From Pseudonocardia sp. (lineage in GTDB: Bacteria > Actinomycetota > Actinomycetes > Mycobacteriales > Pseudonocardiaceae), in contig NZ_JAJCYB010000022.1 in assembly GCF_029263155.1 (NCBI RefSeq), positions 1-64,000 of the forward strand: a stretch of 64,000 nt of DNA. Direction: 5' to 3'. This document shows, in pieces, positions 17,901-25,954 of the stretch (the stretch's first letter is position 1; every line of letters begins with the position of its first letter). Under the pieces are notes generated by a model. The model was not told the origin of the DNA and searched no databases. It saw only the letters and a program-made list of their open reading frames with translations. The position numbers were made by a program, and so were the translations under genes.

Positions 17901-19158
17901 CGTGGTCGCTCACCGCCCGCAGCGACAGCGACCGCTCCCCCAGCGCGAGCTCGCCGCGCAGCCCGGCGCGCAGGGCCCGCTGCTCCCCGGGGCCGGCGGC
18001 GCGGTCCAGGGCCAGGTCCAGCTCCAGGTCGCGCACCCGCAGCTCGGCGCCGCCGACCGGGACGGTGAGCAGGTCGGCGGCCCGCGCGTGCAGGGTGAAG
18101 GTGCGCGGCGCGGTGCCGGGCCGGGCGGTGAACCCCAGCTCGGTGATCGCCGGGCCGGACCCGCCGAGGACGGGCAGGTGCAGGGCCGCGAGCAGGTCGT
18201 CGAGCACGACCGGGTGCGCCCCGCCGTCGACCAGGTGGCCCTGCACGGCCAGGTCGGGCCAGCGGGCGCCGACCCGTACGGTGGCCGCGCCCAGCCCGAT
18301 GTCGCCGGCGACGCTCACCCGGGGGAACCGGGCGAGCGGGTCGAGCGGGTGGTCGACGTCGAAGCGGACCACGATCCCGCCCACGGTGAGGACGTCGAAC
18401 CCGGGCACCAGCGGCCAGCGCCGGTCGCGGCCCACCCGGACCGCCGCGCCGACGCCGATCAGCACCCGGTCGTCGGACGCGTCGAGCCGCAGGTGCACCT
18501 CGTCGAGGGTGAAGGTCTCCGGGGTGCGCAGCGGCTCGGGCAGCCAGGCCAGGTCGGCGTGCGGGTCGTGCGCGGTGCCCAGCAGCGCGGCCAGGTCGGC
18601 GAAGCCCAGACCGGTGACGCCCGGACCGCCGGGATCGGGTCCCAGCACGGCGCGCTCGACGTCGGTGAGGGTCCCGTCCAGGTCGACCGAGGCGGTCATC
18701 GTCTCGCCGAGCAGGTCGAGGCGCACCAGCACCGGCCGGTCGCCGACCCGGACCGGCCCGACCAGGTGGCGCACCATCGCGAGCATCGGCGGCTCGGCCG
18801 GGTCGAGCACCCACGGCTGCTCGGCGACCTGCGCGGACAGGATCATCCAGAACACGTCGGTGGACAGGCCGGGGATGTCGATGCCCGCGGCGAGGGTGAC
18901 CGGCCTGGCCACCCAGGCGCTCGTGGGGGCGCCGGTGGCGTCGGCGGCGATCCCGAAGCGGGCCCGGTCGCTGCCCCACAGCGGCGCGGTGCCCTCCCAG
19001 GTCCGGGGCGACCCGGCCGCGCCGGTGACCCGCTCGACCACCACCGCCACCGTCTCCGCATCGGGGGCGACGACGGCGAACAGCCGGCCCAGCGGGGCCA
19101 GCGCGGGGTCGTCGACCCGCAGGGTGCGGCCCGCGGCGAGCCAGGTCGGTTCGCTCAC
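14947..19158 (-). CDS. Giant-operon protein F, 1403-aa DUF6603-like protein
   Basis: A 1403-aa protein of long runs of alternating hydrophobic strands with Asp/Gly turns, without signal peptide or catalytic motif. The central-to-C-terminal region contains GLGLDVRTGAFELGGTFLR and PLGGPSFFFVTGLAAGLGYHR, the pattern I associate with DUF6603 proteins (very large bacterial and fungal proteins of unknown role); this is a recollection of the family, not a search. The repeated amphipathic-strand architecture could form a long beta-sheet tube or groove. Start GTG 19158 follows GGGAGAG and overlaps the stop of the 86-aa gene (GTGA). The frame extends upstream without support. A short CACGGGGGT tandem repeat lies directly after its stop. 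Confidence 0.75.
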   Translation of the reverse strand: MSEPTWLAAGRTLRVDDPALAPLGRLFAVVAPDAETVAVVVERVTGAAGSPRTWEGTAPLWGSDRARFGIAADATGAPTSAWVARPVTLAAGIDIPGLSTDVFWMILSAQVAEQPWVLDPAEPPMLAMVRHLVGPVRVGDRPVLVRLDLLGETMTASVDLDGTLTDVERAVLGPDPGGPGVTGLGFADLAALLGTAHDPHADLAWLPEPLRTPETFTLDEVHLRLDASDDRVLIGVGAAVRVGRDRRWPLVPGFDVLTVGGIVVRFDVDHPLDPLARFPRVSVAGDIGLGAATVRVGARWPDLAVQGHLVDGGAHPVVLDDLLAALHLPVLGGSGPAITELGFTARPGTAPRTFTLHARAADLLTVPVGGAELRVRDLELDLALDRAAGPGEQRALRAGLRGELALGERSLSLRAVSDHGGHGWTLRALLTGEPLELGELAAWIAERFGDHPLPQGLMSAAPRVERLELAFHTGSGDASFEIVTGAQLGAVSGELRLDLALAHHGADAYRRTVSGRLRVGDHTFDLLLARDAGDPAAAGGPVPPAGSEVLVAAYRRAGTATVGDLLAAVGIDLPIPVALSDALLARTGGATLALVDMGAGFDLSRLPLVGKMFAGTDVALDLRLVVASGDWDAAAVRAVNAALPAGYGPLDEPATALPPVGLVVALTLGTETVHLDLGVELDHTALPTPAGPAPAGPAPAATRGAPPVTHAGSGGEVSWYPVQRAFGPVHLRRVGARFDPGTRSIELLLDADLGLAGLTLSLDGLSVATPLTSFEPTFGLRGLGLDVRTGAFELGGTFLRLGAEEFAGAALLRTETLSLSAIGAYGVVDGHPSLFVYAVLDYPLGGPSFFFVTGLAAGLGYHRRLVLPTVDRIAEFPLVAQAGAGAGAALPEASELMATLESFEEFLPPAVGEMFAAAGIRFTSFSLIDSFALLTVSLGERLRIDLLGTSTLVAPTPVPGSPVDPVAEIHLGYHARFLPDEGFLGVDARLTSASYVLSRSCHLTGGAAFHSWFAGPHAGDFVVTLGGYHPAFRVPAHYPRVPRPTLSWQVSDEIAIKGDLYYALTGHAIMAGGHFDASYTSGAVEAWFRMGADFLASWQPFAYDARAYVDVGARWHAIEVEVGVDVHVWGPEFAGVAEVDLTLTSFTVHFGDTRPPATAPVSWDGFRAAALPASTAIVGVSCGSGLVRPTGPGTGFDAEWVVSAHDLVMVVATQVPATGYRFNGSAATTVPGATHAIGIAPMGVAVGGLDAPLTVTVQRTADGTAQDMVLTPVRKAVPAALWGEPSGARPAVNGSAHVPDTLAGFELRPPRRAAPGSSTPVRRDAMAYDDIPARVAGPGWTPEPVPVGEEVAAVPPAEVARARAALLRGLGVDPGLVRPGPDLDEMFLARPVAVELTVPPESS

Positions 19159-19415
19159 GAGTTCTCTCCCGGTTCGGCGAGCAGGTCGGGCAGGGCACGG
19201 CGGCGTTCGGTGTCGACCCGGCCCGCAGCGGCCGGCGCCCGGGTGAGCACCGCGCGGCGGCATCGGTCACCGCGCGCCACGCGGGCCGCGAGCAGGGTGG
19301 CCACCGCGGCGGCCACCCGGCCCGGGTCGGCGGGTGCCGGGACGCCCGGGCGGGTCGGGTCCAGGGCGGACCGGCCGTCGCGGGAGCGGACGAACGCCTC
19401 CGCCGGCACCGTCAC
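19155..19415 (-). CDS. Giant-operon protein E, 86-aa N-terminal paralogue fragment
   Basis: A small ORF joined to both neighbours by GTGA overlaps (start within the stop of subtilase-like D, stop within the start of the DUF6603-like gene), which argues strongly that it is translated. Its first 20 residues (AEAFVRSRDGRSALD) match the N-termini of both subtilase-like proteins (ATAFVRSRDGRSVLD and AQAVIRSRDVRSVLD). The rest is a helical Ala/Arg-rich stretch with no protease domain. It may be a free-standing targeting tag, a pro-peptide-like inhibitor or a remnant of a third copy. Function unknown. Confidence 0.62.
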   Translation of the reverse strand: MTVPAEAFVRSRDGRSALDPTRPGVPAPADPGRVAAAVATLLAARVARGDRCRRAVLTRAPAAAGRVDTERRRALPDLLAEPGENS

Positions 19416-21487
19416 CGGGTCCCGCTCCCGGCCGCGTCCGCCAGCAGCCCGGCCGGCGGCGCGGCGAGGGCGGTCCCGGCGAGCCGGGCGGCCCGGCGCA
19501 GCGCCTCGGCGAGCACGACCCGCCCGGCCCCCGCGGGCGGCGCGGGGGCGGGCGTCGTCCCGGCGGCGTGCGCGGTGGGCAGGTGGAACGCGCCGCCGGA
19601 GAGCGGTTCCGCCCCGTCGAGCACGGCGCTGCGGACCTGGGAGGCGGTGAGCTGCGGGAAAGCGCTCCAGACCAGCGCGCACACCGCGGCCACGATCGGG
19701 GTGGACAGCGAGGAACCCGCCCCGGTCCACCAGCGGGCGCCCCCGTCGGTGGGGAACGCGATCGCGCCGCCGGTGGCCGTCTTGGTGGTGGCGGTGACGT
19801 GCGGGATCCGCACCCGGTACGGCCCGGCCCCGGCTGCGGGGCCCGCCGCCAGGGCGAAGTCGTAGCCGTGGGTGACCTCGGCGGCGGCCCAGCCCGCGAC
19901 CACCGGCGAGCAGCCCCCGGCGACCAGGACGTTGCCGGCGTCGGCGGCGAAGACGGCGTAGACGCTCGGCGAGTCGGTCACGTGCGGGTCGGCGGCGGTG
20001 TCGTTGCCCGCGCCGACGACGTGCAGGGCGACATCGCGCAGCTCGTGCAGCCGGACCGCGGCGAGCGCCCGGTGGCGGGCCAGGTCGGCGGCGGTGAGGT
20101 CGTGCGGCGCGGTGTGGCTGATGCTGCCGGACAGGACGGTGCGCCGCCCCTCCGGGACCGCACCGAAGGTGCGCCACATCGGCACCCCGGGCCGCGAGGT
20201 CTGCTCCAGGGTCACCTCGACCGCGTCGAGGGTCACCGCGAGGAACGCGTGGGCGACCATCGCGGCGTGCAGCACCGCGCGGAGCCCGGCGTCGGCGAGG
20301 TCGGCGTCCGCGGCCTGCCCGTCGGCCTCGACGAGCAGGTCGAGGTGCTCCCAGCGCGAGCCGAGCGCCGCGAGCGCGGCGTCGACGTCGCCGTCCGGGG
20401 CGTCCAGCGCGGTACCGACCCCGTCGAGCGCGGCGGTCAGCTCACGGCGGAGTGCGGGGGTGAGCCTGTCGGCGAGGGCGCCGGCCGGGTCGAGCTCGCG
20501 CTGCCGGCCGGCGTGGTCCAGGAACGCGGTCAGCGCGCCGCGCACCCCCGCCCAGGCGGCGGCCGCGCCGCCGCGATCGCCGCCGTCGAGCGCGCCGGCG
20601 AACGCCTCCAGCGCCGCGCCGGCCCGGGCCCAGCCCGGCCGCACCGCCCGCAGGAAGTAGGCGGTCCGCGGGTGGTCGGTCCGGTGCGGCCCGGGCCAGG
20701 CGCACGGGTCGTCGAGGACGTCCGGGCGGCTGCCGACGACCCGCAGGGGCGGTTGCGGCGCCGGGCCGTGCGTGTCGTCGGGGCGCGCCGCCCGGACCTG
20801 GTCGGCCAGGGCGGGGTCGGCGCCGTACTCGACGATCCGCGCGCCGACCGCGGCCCGGCCGGGCAGGTCCGCGATGTGCGCCTGCAGCGCGGTGCGCAGC
20901 GGGTCGTCGCGCCAGTCCCGCAGCGAGGAGGCCGTCCGCGCGAGGGCGGTGGCGGGGTCACCGGCCGGGAACACCTGCCGGGTGAGGAGACCGGCCGGCG
21001 GCCCGGCGGCCAGCGCGGAGGTCCCGACCTCGCCGAGCAGCAGGTCCCGGGCCGACGGCGGCGCCTCGGCGCCGTCGAACAGCTCGCGCACGTCGTGCGG
21101 CCGGGTCGCGGGCTCGGTGCGTCCGTCGAGCAGGACCGTGTGCAGCAGCCCGCCGAGGCGGCCGCCGGTGACCGCGAAGCTCGTGCCGCCCGGGGTGCCG
21201 GCCAGCCGCCAGCCGCCCCCGCCGGGGTCCGGCTCGCCGTCCGGGTCCAGCCGCACCCCGAACGCGGCGGTGAACGCCTCCGGTGTTCCGCGCAGCGCGA
21301 CCGTCGGGCCGTCGATGGATTCCACGGTCAGGCCGAGCTCCTCCAGCGCCGGCACCGCGGCGCGCACCCGGTCCGGGTCCGGGGTGGGCACCGCGCCCGG
21401 CCCGCCGGTGCCCGCGGCGCCGTCCAGCACCGAGCGGACGTCGCGGGAGCGGATCACGGCCTGTGCCGCGACCGTCGCGGCGGTCAC
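19412..21487 (-). CDS. Giant-operon protein D, subtilase-like protein with kumamolisin-like pro-region
   Basis: A 691-aa protein. After an RSRDVRSVLDG tag comes a region (about 35-90: VPALEELGLTVESIDGPTVALRGTPEAFTAAFGVRL) resembling the activation pro-domain of kumamolisin-type proteases. A long helical insert is followed by a C-terminal S8 subtilase-like core. The Ser block GSSLSTPIVAAVCALVWSAFP (Ser about 593) and an AGN-like oxyanion segment (VVGAGND) are present. The His block is altered (HAAMVAHA instead of HGTHVAG), and I cannot identify the catalytic Asp motif. There is no signal peptide, although most subtilases are secreted. It starts 31 bases after paralogue C and is coupled to gene E. 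Either an atypical protease or a pseudoenzyme. Confidence 0.78.
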   Translation of the reverse strand: MTAATVAAQAVIRSRDVRSVLDGAAGTGGPGAVPTPDPDRVRAAVPALEELGLTVESIDGPTVALRGTPEAFTAAFGVRLDPDGEPDPGGGGWRLAGTPGGTSFAVTGGRLGGLLHTVLLDGRTEPATRPHDVRELFDGAEAPPSARDLLLGEVGTSALAAGPPAGLLTRQVFPAGDPATALARTASSLRDWRDDPLRTALQAHIADLPGRAAVGARIVEYGADPALADQVRAARPDDTHGPAPQPPLRVVGSRPDVLDDPCAWPGPHRTDHPRTAYFLRAVRPGWARAGAALEAFAGALDGGDRGGAAAAWAGVRGALTAFLDHAGRQRELDPAGALADRLTPALRRELTAALDGVGTALDAPDGDVDAALAALGSRWEHLDLLVEADGQAADADLADAGLRAVLHAAMVAHAFLAVTLDAVEVTLEQTSRPGVPMWRTFGAVPEGRRTVLSGSISHTAPHDLTAADLARHRALAAVRLHELRDVALHVVGAGNDTAADPHVTDSPSVYAVFAADAGNVLVAGGCSPVVAGWAAAEVTHGYDFALAAGPAAGAGPYRVRIPHVTATTKTATGGAIAFPTDGGARWWTGAGSSLSTPIVAAVCALVWSAFPQLTASQVRSAVLDGAEPLSGGAFHLPTAHAAGTTPAPAPPAGAGRVVLAEALRRAARLAGTALAAPPAGLLADAAGSGTR

Positions 21488-21518
21488 CGGGGCATCCGCC
21501 GGGGCGGCGCGGCGCCGT

Positions 21519-23606
21519 TCACGGCAGCACCCCGGTCGCGGCCACCCGCTCGTCGAGCAGCGCGGTCAGCGGGGTCCTCAGCACGTCCGTCGAGGCCTGC
21601 ATCGCCGCGATCAGCGCACCGGGCAGGCTCACCCGCCCGACGTCGGCGACGAGGTTCGATCCCCCGGAGATCCCGTCCCCGCCGACGGTCGGGATGTGGA
21701 ACCCGGCGGCGCCGGGCTCGGGGCCGTCGAGCTCGGGGGCGCCGGCGAGCACCGCGCCGACGACCTGGCCCGCGGACAGGTCCGGGAACGCGCTCCAGAC
21801 CAGCGCGCAGACCGCGGCCACGATCGGGGTGGACAGCGAGCTGCCGCTCCCGGTCCACCAGCCCTGCGCGGGCTCGGTGTCGGGGAACGCGACCGCCCCG
21901 CCGGTGACACCCATCGTGGTCGCGCAGACGTGCGGGATACGTACCCGGTGCGCAACGGTCGCACCCTCGGCGGGCGGCACGGTGATGCCGTACCCGTGGG
22001 TGCGCTCGACGCCGAGCCAGCGACCCGCGGCATCGGGCCCGCACCCGCCGACGACCAGGACGTTGTCGGCGTTCGCCGCCGCCACCGCCTCCAGGTTGGG
22101 GGCGTCGGGCGTCGGGTCGCCGGGCTCCGTGGCGTTGCCCGCGGCGAGGACGTGCAGGGTCTGCGCGGCGCGGGCGCGCTCGCGCAGCCGCAGGGCCGAG
22201 ACCCCCTGGCGCGTGCGCACCGCGGCCGCGGTGATCGCGGCGTCGGCGAGGCCGTAGCTACCGGAGAGCACCGTCCGCCCACCCGCCGGGACCGGCCTGC
22301 CCCAGAAGTGCACGTCCGGCCGGACGTGCTGCGCCAGGGTCACGTCGACGTCGTCGAGGGTCACCGCGAGCAGCGCGGTGGCGACCATCGCGCCGTGCCG
22401 GGCCATCCGCTGCTGCGCGGCCTGCCACGCCTCCTCGTAGCGCGGGGTCTGGAGGTCGAACCACCTGTCCATCGAGATGACCGAGCTGCCGAACTCGCCC
22501 CAGGCGTCCCCGATGTCGTCGGCGTCGGCGGCGGCGAGCGCGGCGTCGACGTCGGCGAGCCGTTCGCGGAGCAGGGCCGCCGACTCCGAGCTGAACAGCA
22601 GGTCGGCGTCGTGTGGCGCGGCGGACTGCAGCTCGGCGATCCACGTCGCCGTCCGTTCGACGGCGAGGCGCAGGTCCGCCCAGGTCGTGCGCAGCTCGGT
22701 GACGGCCGCGGCGACCGCGGGGTTGCCCACGGCGGCGACATCCGCGGCGCAGAGCTCGACCAGCTCGACGAGGGCGTCCCGGGCGGGCCCGACGGTGTGG
22801 GCGTAGCGGGCGGCGCACCGCTCGACGGCGCTGCGGGCCCAGCCGTCGTGGTCCCGGCGGGGCGGCGCCCCGTCGAGGGCCAGCGGGGCGGGCCGGGCGG
22901 CCCCGAGCCCGGAGAGCACCGCCTCGATCCCCGGGGGTGCCGAACTCTCCACGAGGACGGCCGAGACGGGGGCCCCGCGGACCCTGGTGATGTGCTCGTG
23001 CAGCGCGGCGCGCAGGCCGTCGTCCGCCCAGGCCTGCAGCGCCGCGCAGCCGGCCACGGTGGCGGTGGCGGCGTCGGTGGCCGGGAAGGCCGCCCGGCCC
23101 GCGGGCCACGGCGGCGTCCCGGTGTCCAGGGTGCGGCCGATCTCCCCGAGCAGCAGGTCCTGGCCGGTGAGCGGATCGGGCGAACCGGTGAACAGCCGCC
23201 GGGTCTCCACCACTCGGGCGGCCGCGACCGCGGGGGTGTCGAGGGACACCGCGTCCAGACTCCCGCCGAGCCTGCTGCCGGGGTCGACGACGACGGCGTC
23301 CGGATCGGGGGTGCCGGTGAACCGCCAGGCCCCGTACCCGGGGGCGGTGGCGGTGGCGACCCAGCCGATCGGCACCCCGAACGCGGCGGTGAACGCCTCC
23401 GGCGTCCCGCGCAGCGCGAGCGTCGGGCCGTCGACCGACTCCACGGTCAGGCCGAGCTCCTCCAGCGCCGGCACCGCGGCGTGCACCCGGTCCGGATCCG
23501 GGGTGAACGTCGTGCCCGGCACGCCGGTGCCCCCGACGCCGTCGAGGACCGAGCGGCCGTCGCGGGACCGGACGAACGCCGTGGCGTGCACGGTGGGGGG
23601 TCTCAC
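21519..23606 (-). CDS. Giant-operon protein C, subtilase-like protein with kumamolisin-like pro-region
   Basis: A 695-aa paralogue of protein D. It has the same N-terminal tag (FVRSRDGRSVLDG), pro-region (ALEELGLTVESVDGPTLALRGTPEAFTAAFGV) and C-terminal S8-like core. Ser block GSSLSTPIVAAVCALVWSAFP (Ser about 590) and AAGN (VLAAGNAT) are intact. The His block reads RHGAMVATA, closer to the active HGT(M)VA form than in D; the Asp motif is not recognisable upstream of it. The region between pro-domain and core (about 150-380) is helical and paralogue-specific. GTG start overlaps the stop of the collar-domain gene (GTGA). No signal peptide. If either copy is active, this one is the better candidate. 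Confidence 0.8.
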   Translation of the reverse strand: MRPPTVHATAFVRSRDGRSVLDGVGGTGVPGTTFTPDPDRVHAAVPALEELGLTVESVDGPTLALRGTPEAFTAAFGVPIGWVATATAPGYGAWRFTGTPDPDAVVVDPGSRLGGSLDAVSLDTPAVAAARVVETRRLFTGSPDPLTGQDLLLGEIGRTLDTGTPPWPAGRAAFPATDAATATVAGCAALQAWADDGLRAALHEHITRVRGAPVSAVLVESSAPPGIEAVLSGLGAARPAPLALDGAPPRRDHDGWARSAVERCAARYAHTVGPARDALVELVELCAADVAAVGNPAVAAAVTELRTTWADLRLAVERTATWIAELQSAAPHDADLLFSSESAALLRERLADVDAALAAADADDIGDAWGEFGSSVISMDRWFDLQTPRYEEAWQAAQQRMARHGAMVATALLAVTLDDVDVTLAQHVRPDVHFWGRPVPAGGRTVLSGSYGLADAAITAAAVRTRQGVSALRLRERARAAQTLHVLAAGNATEPGDPTPDAPNLEAVAAANADNVLVVGGCGPDAAGRWLGVERTHGYGITVPPAEGATVAHRVRIPHVCATTMGVTGGAVAFPDTEPAQGWWTGSGSSLSTPIVAAVCALVWSAFPDLSAGQVVGAVLAGAPELDGPEPGAAGFHIPTVGGDGISGGSNLVADVGRVSLPGALIAAMQASTDVLRTPLTALLDERVAATGVLP

Positions 23607-25954
23607 GACGCACCGTCCCCGGGCGCGGCCGGGGACCGCTTCATGATGAAGCACAGCTCGTAGTAGGCGGGCCGGACGTCGACGGGCTCCCCGCCGCCGG
23701 TCCCGGACGTCACCGCGGTGGCCTCGACCCGGGCGGTGCGGCTCCAGGCGAGCTGCTCCTCGCTCCCCGCGCGCGGGACGTAGACCTGCAGCGTCGCGGC
23801 GTCCACCTGCTGACGGAAGGCGACCTCGCCGGACGCGTGCACGGCGTCCAACGCGGCGGCCACCTGCGGACCGAGCCCGCGGACGGCCGCCATCGTCGCC
23901 CGGTGCGCGGCGTCGCGCTGCTCGCGCACGCGAAGGTGGTCCATGTCGGCGACGACCGCCCGCGTCTCCGGCGACACCATCGGCACCCAGTGGGCGTGCT
24001 CGGCGGTGTCCACCGACGCCTCGTGGGTGTGCCGGGGCAGCTCCTCGACCCGCAGCGTGCGCCGGTCGGAGCCGCCCGTGCGCGATGTCCCGGGCCCTTC
24101 CGGGGCCCCGCCGCGGACGAACCGCCCGACCAGGTCCGGGGTGCCGTGGCTGCCGTCGCAGAGCAGCCAGCCGTCGGGGACCTCGGCGGCCGGGCCGTGC
24201 CACATCACGATCGTGCCCGGCGGCAGCAGCTCGCCGTAGCGGTCGTGCACCGCCCCGTGCACCTTGAGCGCGGCCGCGGCGGTGTCGCGGTGCACCCGGG
24301 TCTTCTCCACGTCGAGCACCCGCTCGTCGTCCCAGTAGCCGGGCACGTCCTCGAGCCGCAGGCTCACCCGGGTCCGGCCGGCCGGCAGGTCGGTGAGCAG
24401 CCTGGCCACGACGATCCCGACCCGCTCCGAGGGGCCCAGCAGCCGGTCCCGGGTGGGGGTCAGCACCCACTGCGGCGACTCGTCCTGGGTGTCCACCTCG
24501 ACCCGCCAGTCCGCCGGTTCGGTGGACACCCGTGCGTCGAGCAGCTGGTCGGTGGTGCCCAGGGCCCACGAGTCGTCGGGGCCCCCGGCGTCGAGGCCCA
24601 GCACCAGCGCGGTGCCGACCCCGTCGACGGGGGCGCGCAGCAGCACCGGGCGCGACGCCGAGGAGTTGGCGAGATACAGCCGCAGCGTGTTCGGGGTGAT
24701 CCCGTCGTTGAGCACCACCGGGTCGCCGGTGACGCCGAACCGCAGCGGGGAGCGCCGCCGCCCGCGCCGGCCGACCACCCGGGCCACCCCCACCCGGGCC
24801 GACGACCGGCCGGGATGGTGCGGGTGCGGATAGCACAGCTCGAGGTGGGTGCCGTGGCTGCCCAGGTCCCCGGCGGCGCGCACGTGGTCGAGCGTGACCG
24901 CGATGGTGCCACCCGGCGGCAGGATCGTCGGCGCGGTGACCGCGAGCAGCAGCGACACCCCGCCGTCGGGCCGGGTCAGCGGCTCGACCCGCCAGCGGGT
25001 CGAGCCCGGGTCCACGGCGTGGCGGGCGTCGCCGGCCAGCGCACCGGGCCGGAACCGCAGCTCCAGCCACCGCGCGCGAGGGAGGTCGGCCGCGGGCAGG
25101 TCCACCGGGAACGACGAGCGGTTCTCCAGCACCACCGCCGCGGCCCGGCCGGGTGCGTCGTCGTCGGTGATCGCCAGGGTGGGCTCGTCGGCGGCGTCGC
25201 AGAGCCGGAACGCCAACGGGGCCGACTCGTCGACGTCGGGGTGCGCGGCCAGGTCGGCATGGCGCTGCGCGGTGAGCTCGGCGGGTGCGCGGAGCTCGCG
25301 GTGGAGCCGGACCGGGCCGACGTGCAGGCCGCGCACCCCGCGCCGCCGCTTGACGACCTCGACCCGGGCGGTGCGGCGGAACGGCAGGTGGTCGACGACG
25401 GTGGGGTGCTCGGCGACCACGGTGGAGCCGACGAGCAGCCGTGCGGTGCGGGTCGGGCCGTCCCAGAGCACGGCGAGGTGGTGCCAGTCGCCGGGGTGCA
25501 GGGCCTCCCCCGTCGAGGCCGGGTGCTCGGCGGGGCCGTCGAGGTCGACGGTGGCCCCGAACCGCTCGTCGCCGACGACGACCTCGACCCGGGTGCGGCG
25601 GGCCCGCTGGCGGGTCAGGTGCAGCGCGACCAGCGGCGGCGGCTCGCCGACCGCGGTCGCGACCGGGTCGTCGTCGGACTCGTGGGGTTCCTCGGACGCC
25701 CCGGGGATCAGCTCGCCCCAGCGCACCCACACGGTGAGCGCGAGGGCGGTGCGCGGCTGCTCGGCGTCCGGTACGGGCAGCGCGAGCCGGCCCTCCACAC
25801 CGGGCACCCGCACGGCGGCCCCGAGCACCGGGTCGGGCACCCGGTGGTCCTCGCCGGGGACCCACGCGCCCGCGGCCCGCTCCGGCCGGATCCGCGTGGG
25901 CGCGGGCCGGGAGGGGTCGAGGTCGACCACCGGCGCCCGTTCGGCGGTGCTCAT
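23603..25954 (-). CDS. Giant-operon protein B, LamG-like plus phage tail-collar-like protein
   Basis: A 783-aa protein. An N-terminal segment (about 45-190) contains a concanavalin/LamG-type pattern (HPGDWHHLAVLWDGPTRTARLLVGSTVV). The middle is a set of beta-rich domains. The C-terminal part (about 560-783) reads LLPPGTIVMWHGPAAEVPDGWLLCDGS, then GTPDLVGRFVRGG, LPRHTHEA and a final YYELCFIMK, the arrangement of phage tail-collar/microcystin-dependent-type fibre tips. No signal peptide. ATG start overlaps the stop of gene A (ATGA). Collar domains form trimeric fibre ends, so B may be a fibre or receptor-binding subunit of an assembled particle. That role is inference; the domain calls are from motif memory. 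Confidence 0.77.
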   Translation of the reverse strand: MSTAERAPVVDLDPSRPAPTRIRPERAAGAWVPGEDHRVPDPVLGAAVRVPGVEGRLALPVPDAEQPRTALALTVWVRWGELIPGASEEPHESDDDPVATAVGEPPPLVALHLTRQRARRTRVEVVVGDERFGATVDLDGPAEHPASTGEALHPGDWHHLAVLWDGPTRTARLLVGSTVVAEHPTVVDHLPFRRTARVEVVKRRRGVRGLHVGPVRLHRELRAPAELTAQRHADLAAHPDVDESAPLAFRLCDAADEPTLAITDDDAPGRAAAVVLENRSSFPVDLPAADLPRARWLELRFRPGALAGDARHAVDPGSTRWRVEPLTRPDGGVSLLLAVTAPTILPPGGTIAVTLDHVRAAGDLGSHGTHLELCYPHPHHPGRSSARVGVARVVGRRGRRRSPLRFGVTGDPVVLNDGITPNTLRLYLANSSASRPVLLRAPVDGVGTALVLGLDAGGPDDSWALGTTDQLLDARVSTEPADWRVEVDTQDESPQWVLTPTRDRLLGPSERVGIVVARLLTDLPAGRTRVSLRLEDVPGYWDDERVLDVEKTRVHRDTAAAALKVHGAVHDRYGELLPPGTIVMWHGPAAEVPDGWLLCDGSHGTPDLVGRFVRGGAPEGPGTSRTGGSDRRTLRVEELPRHTHEASVDTAEHAHWVPMVSPETRAVVADMDHLRVREQRDAAHRATMAAVRGLGPQVAAALDAVHASGEVAFRQQVDAATLQVYVPRAGSEEQLAWSRTARVEATAVTSGTGGGEPVDVRPAYYELCFIMKRSPAAPGDGAS

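Noticed and set aside
19155..20177. Long minus-strand frame through the end of subtilase-like D
   Set aside because: Upstream of 19415 it is only an Arg/Pro/Ala-rich shadow of gene D. Only the last 86 codons, bounded by GTGA overlaps, look real.
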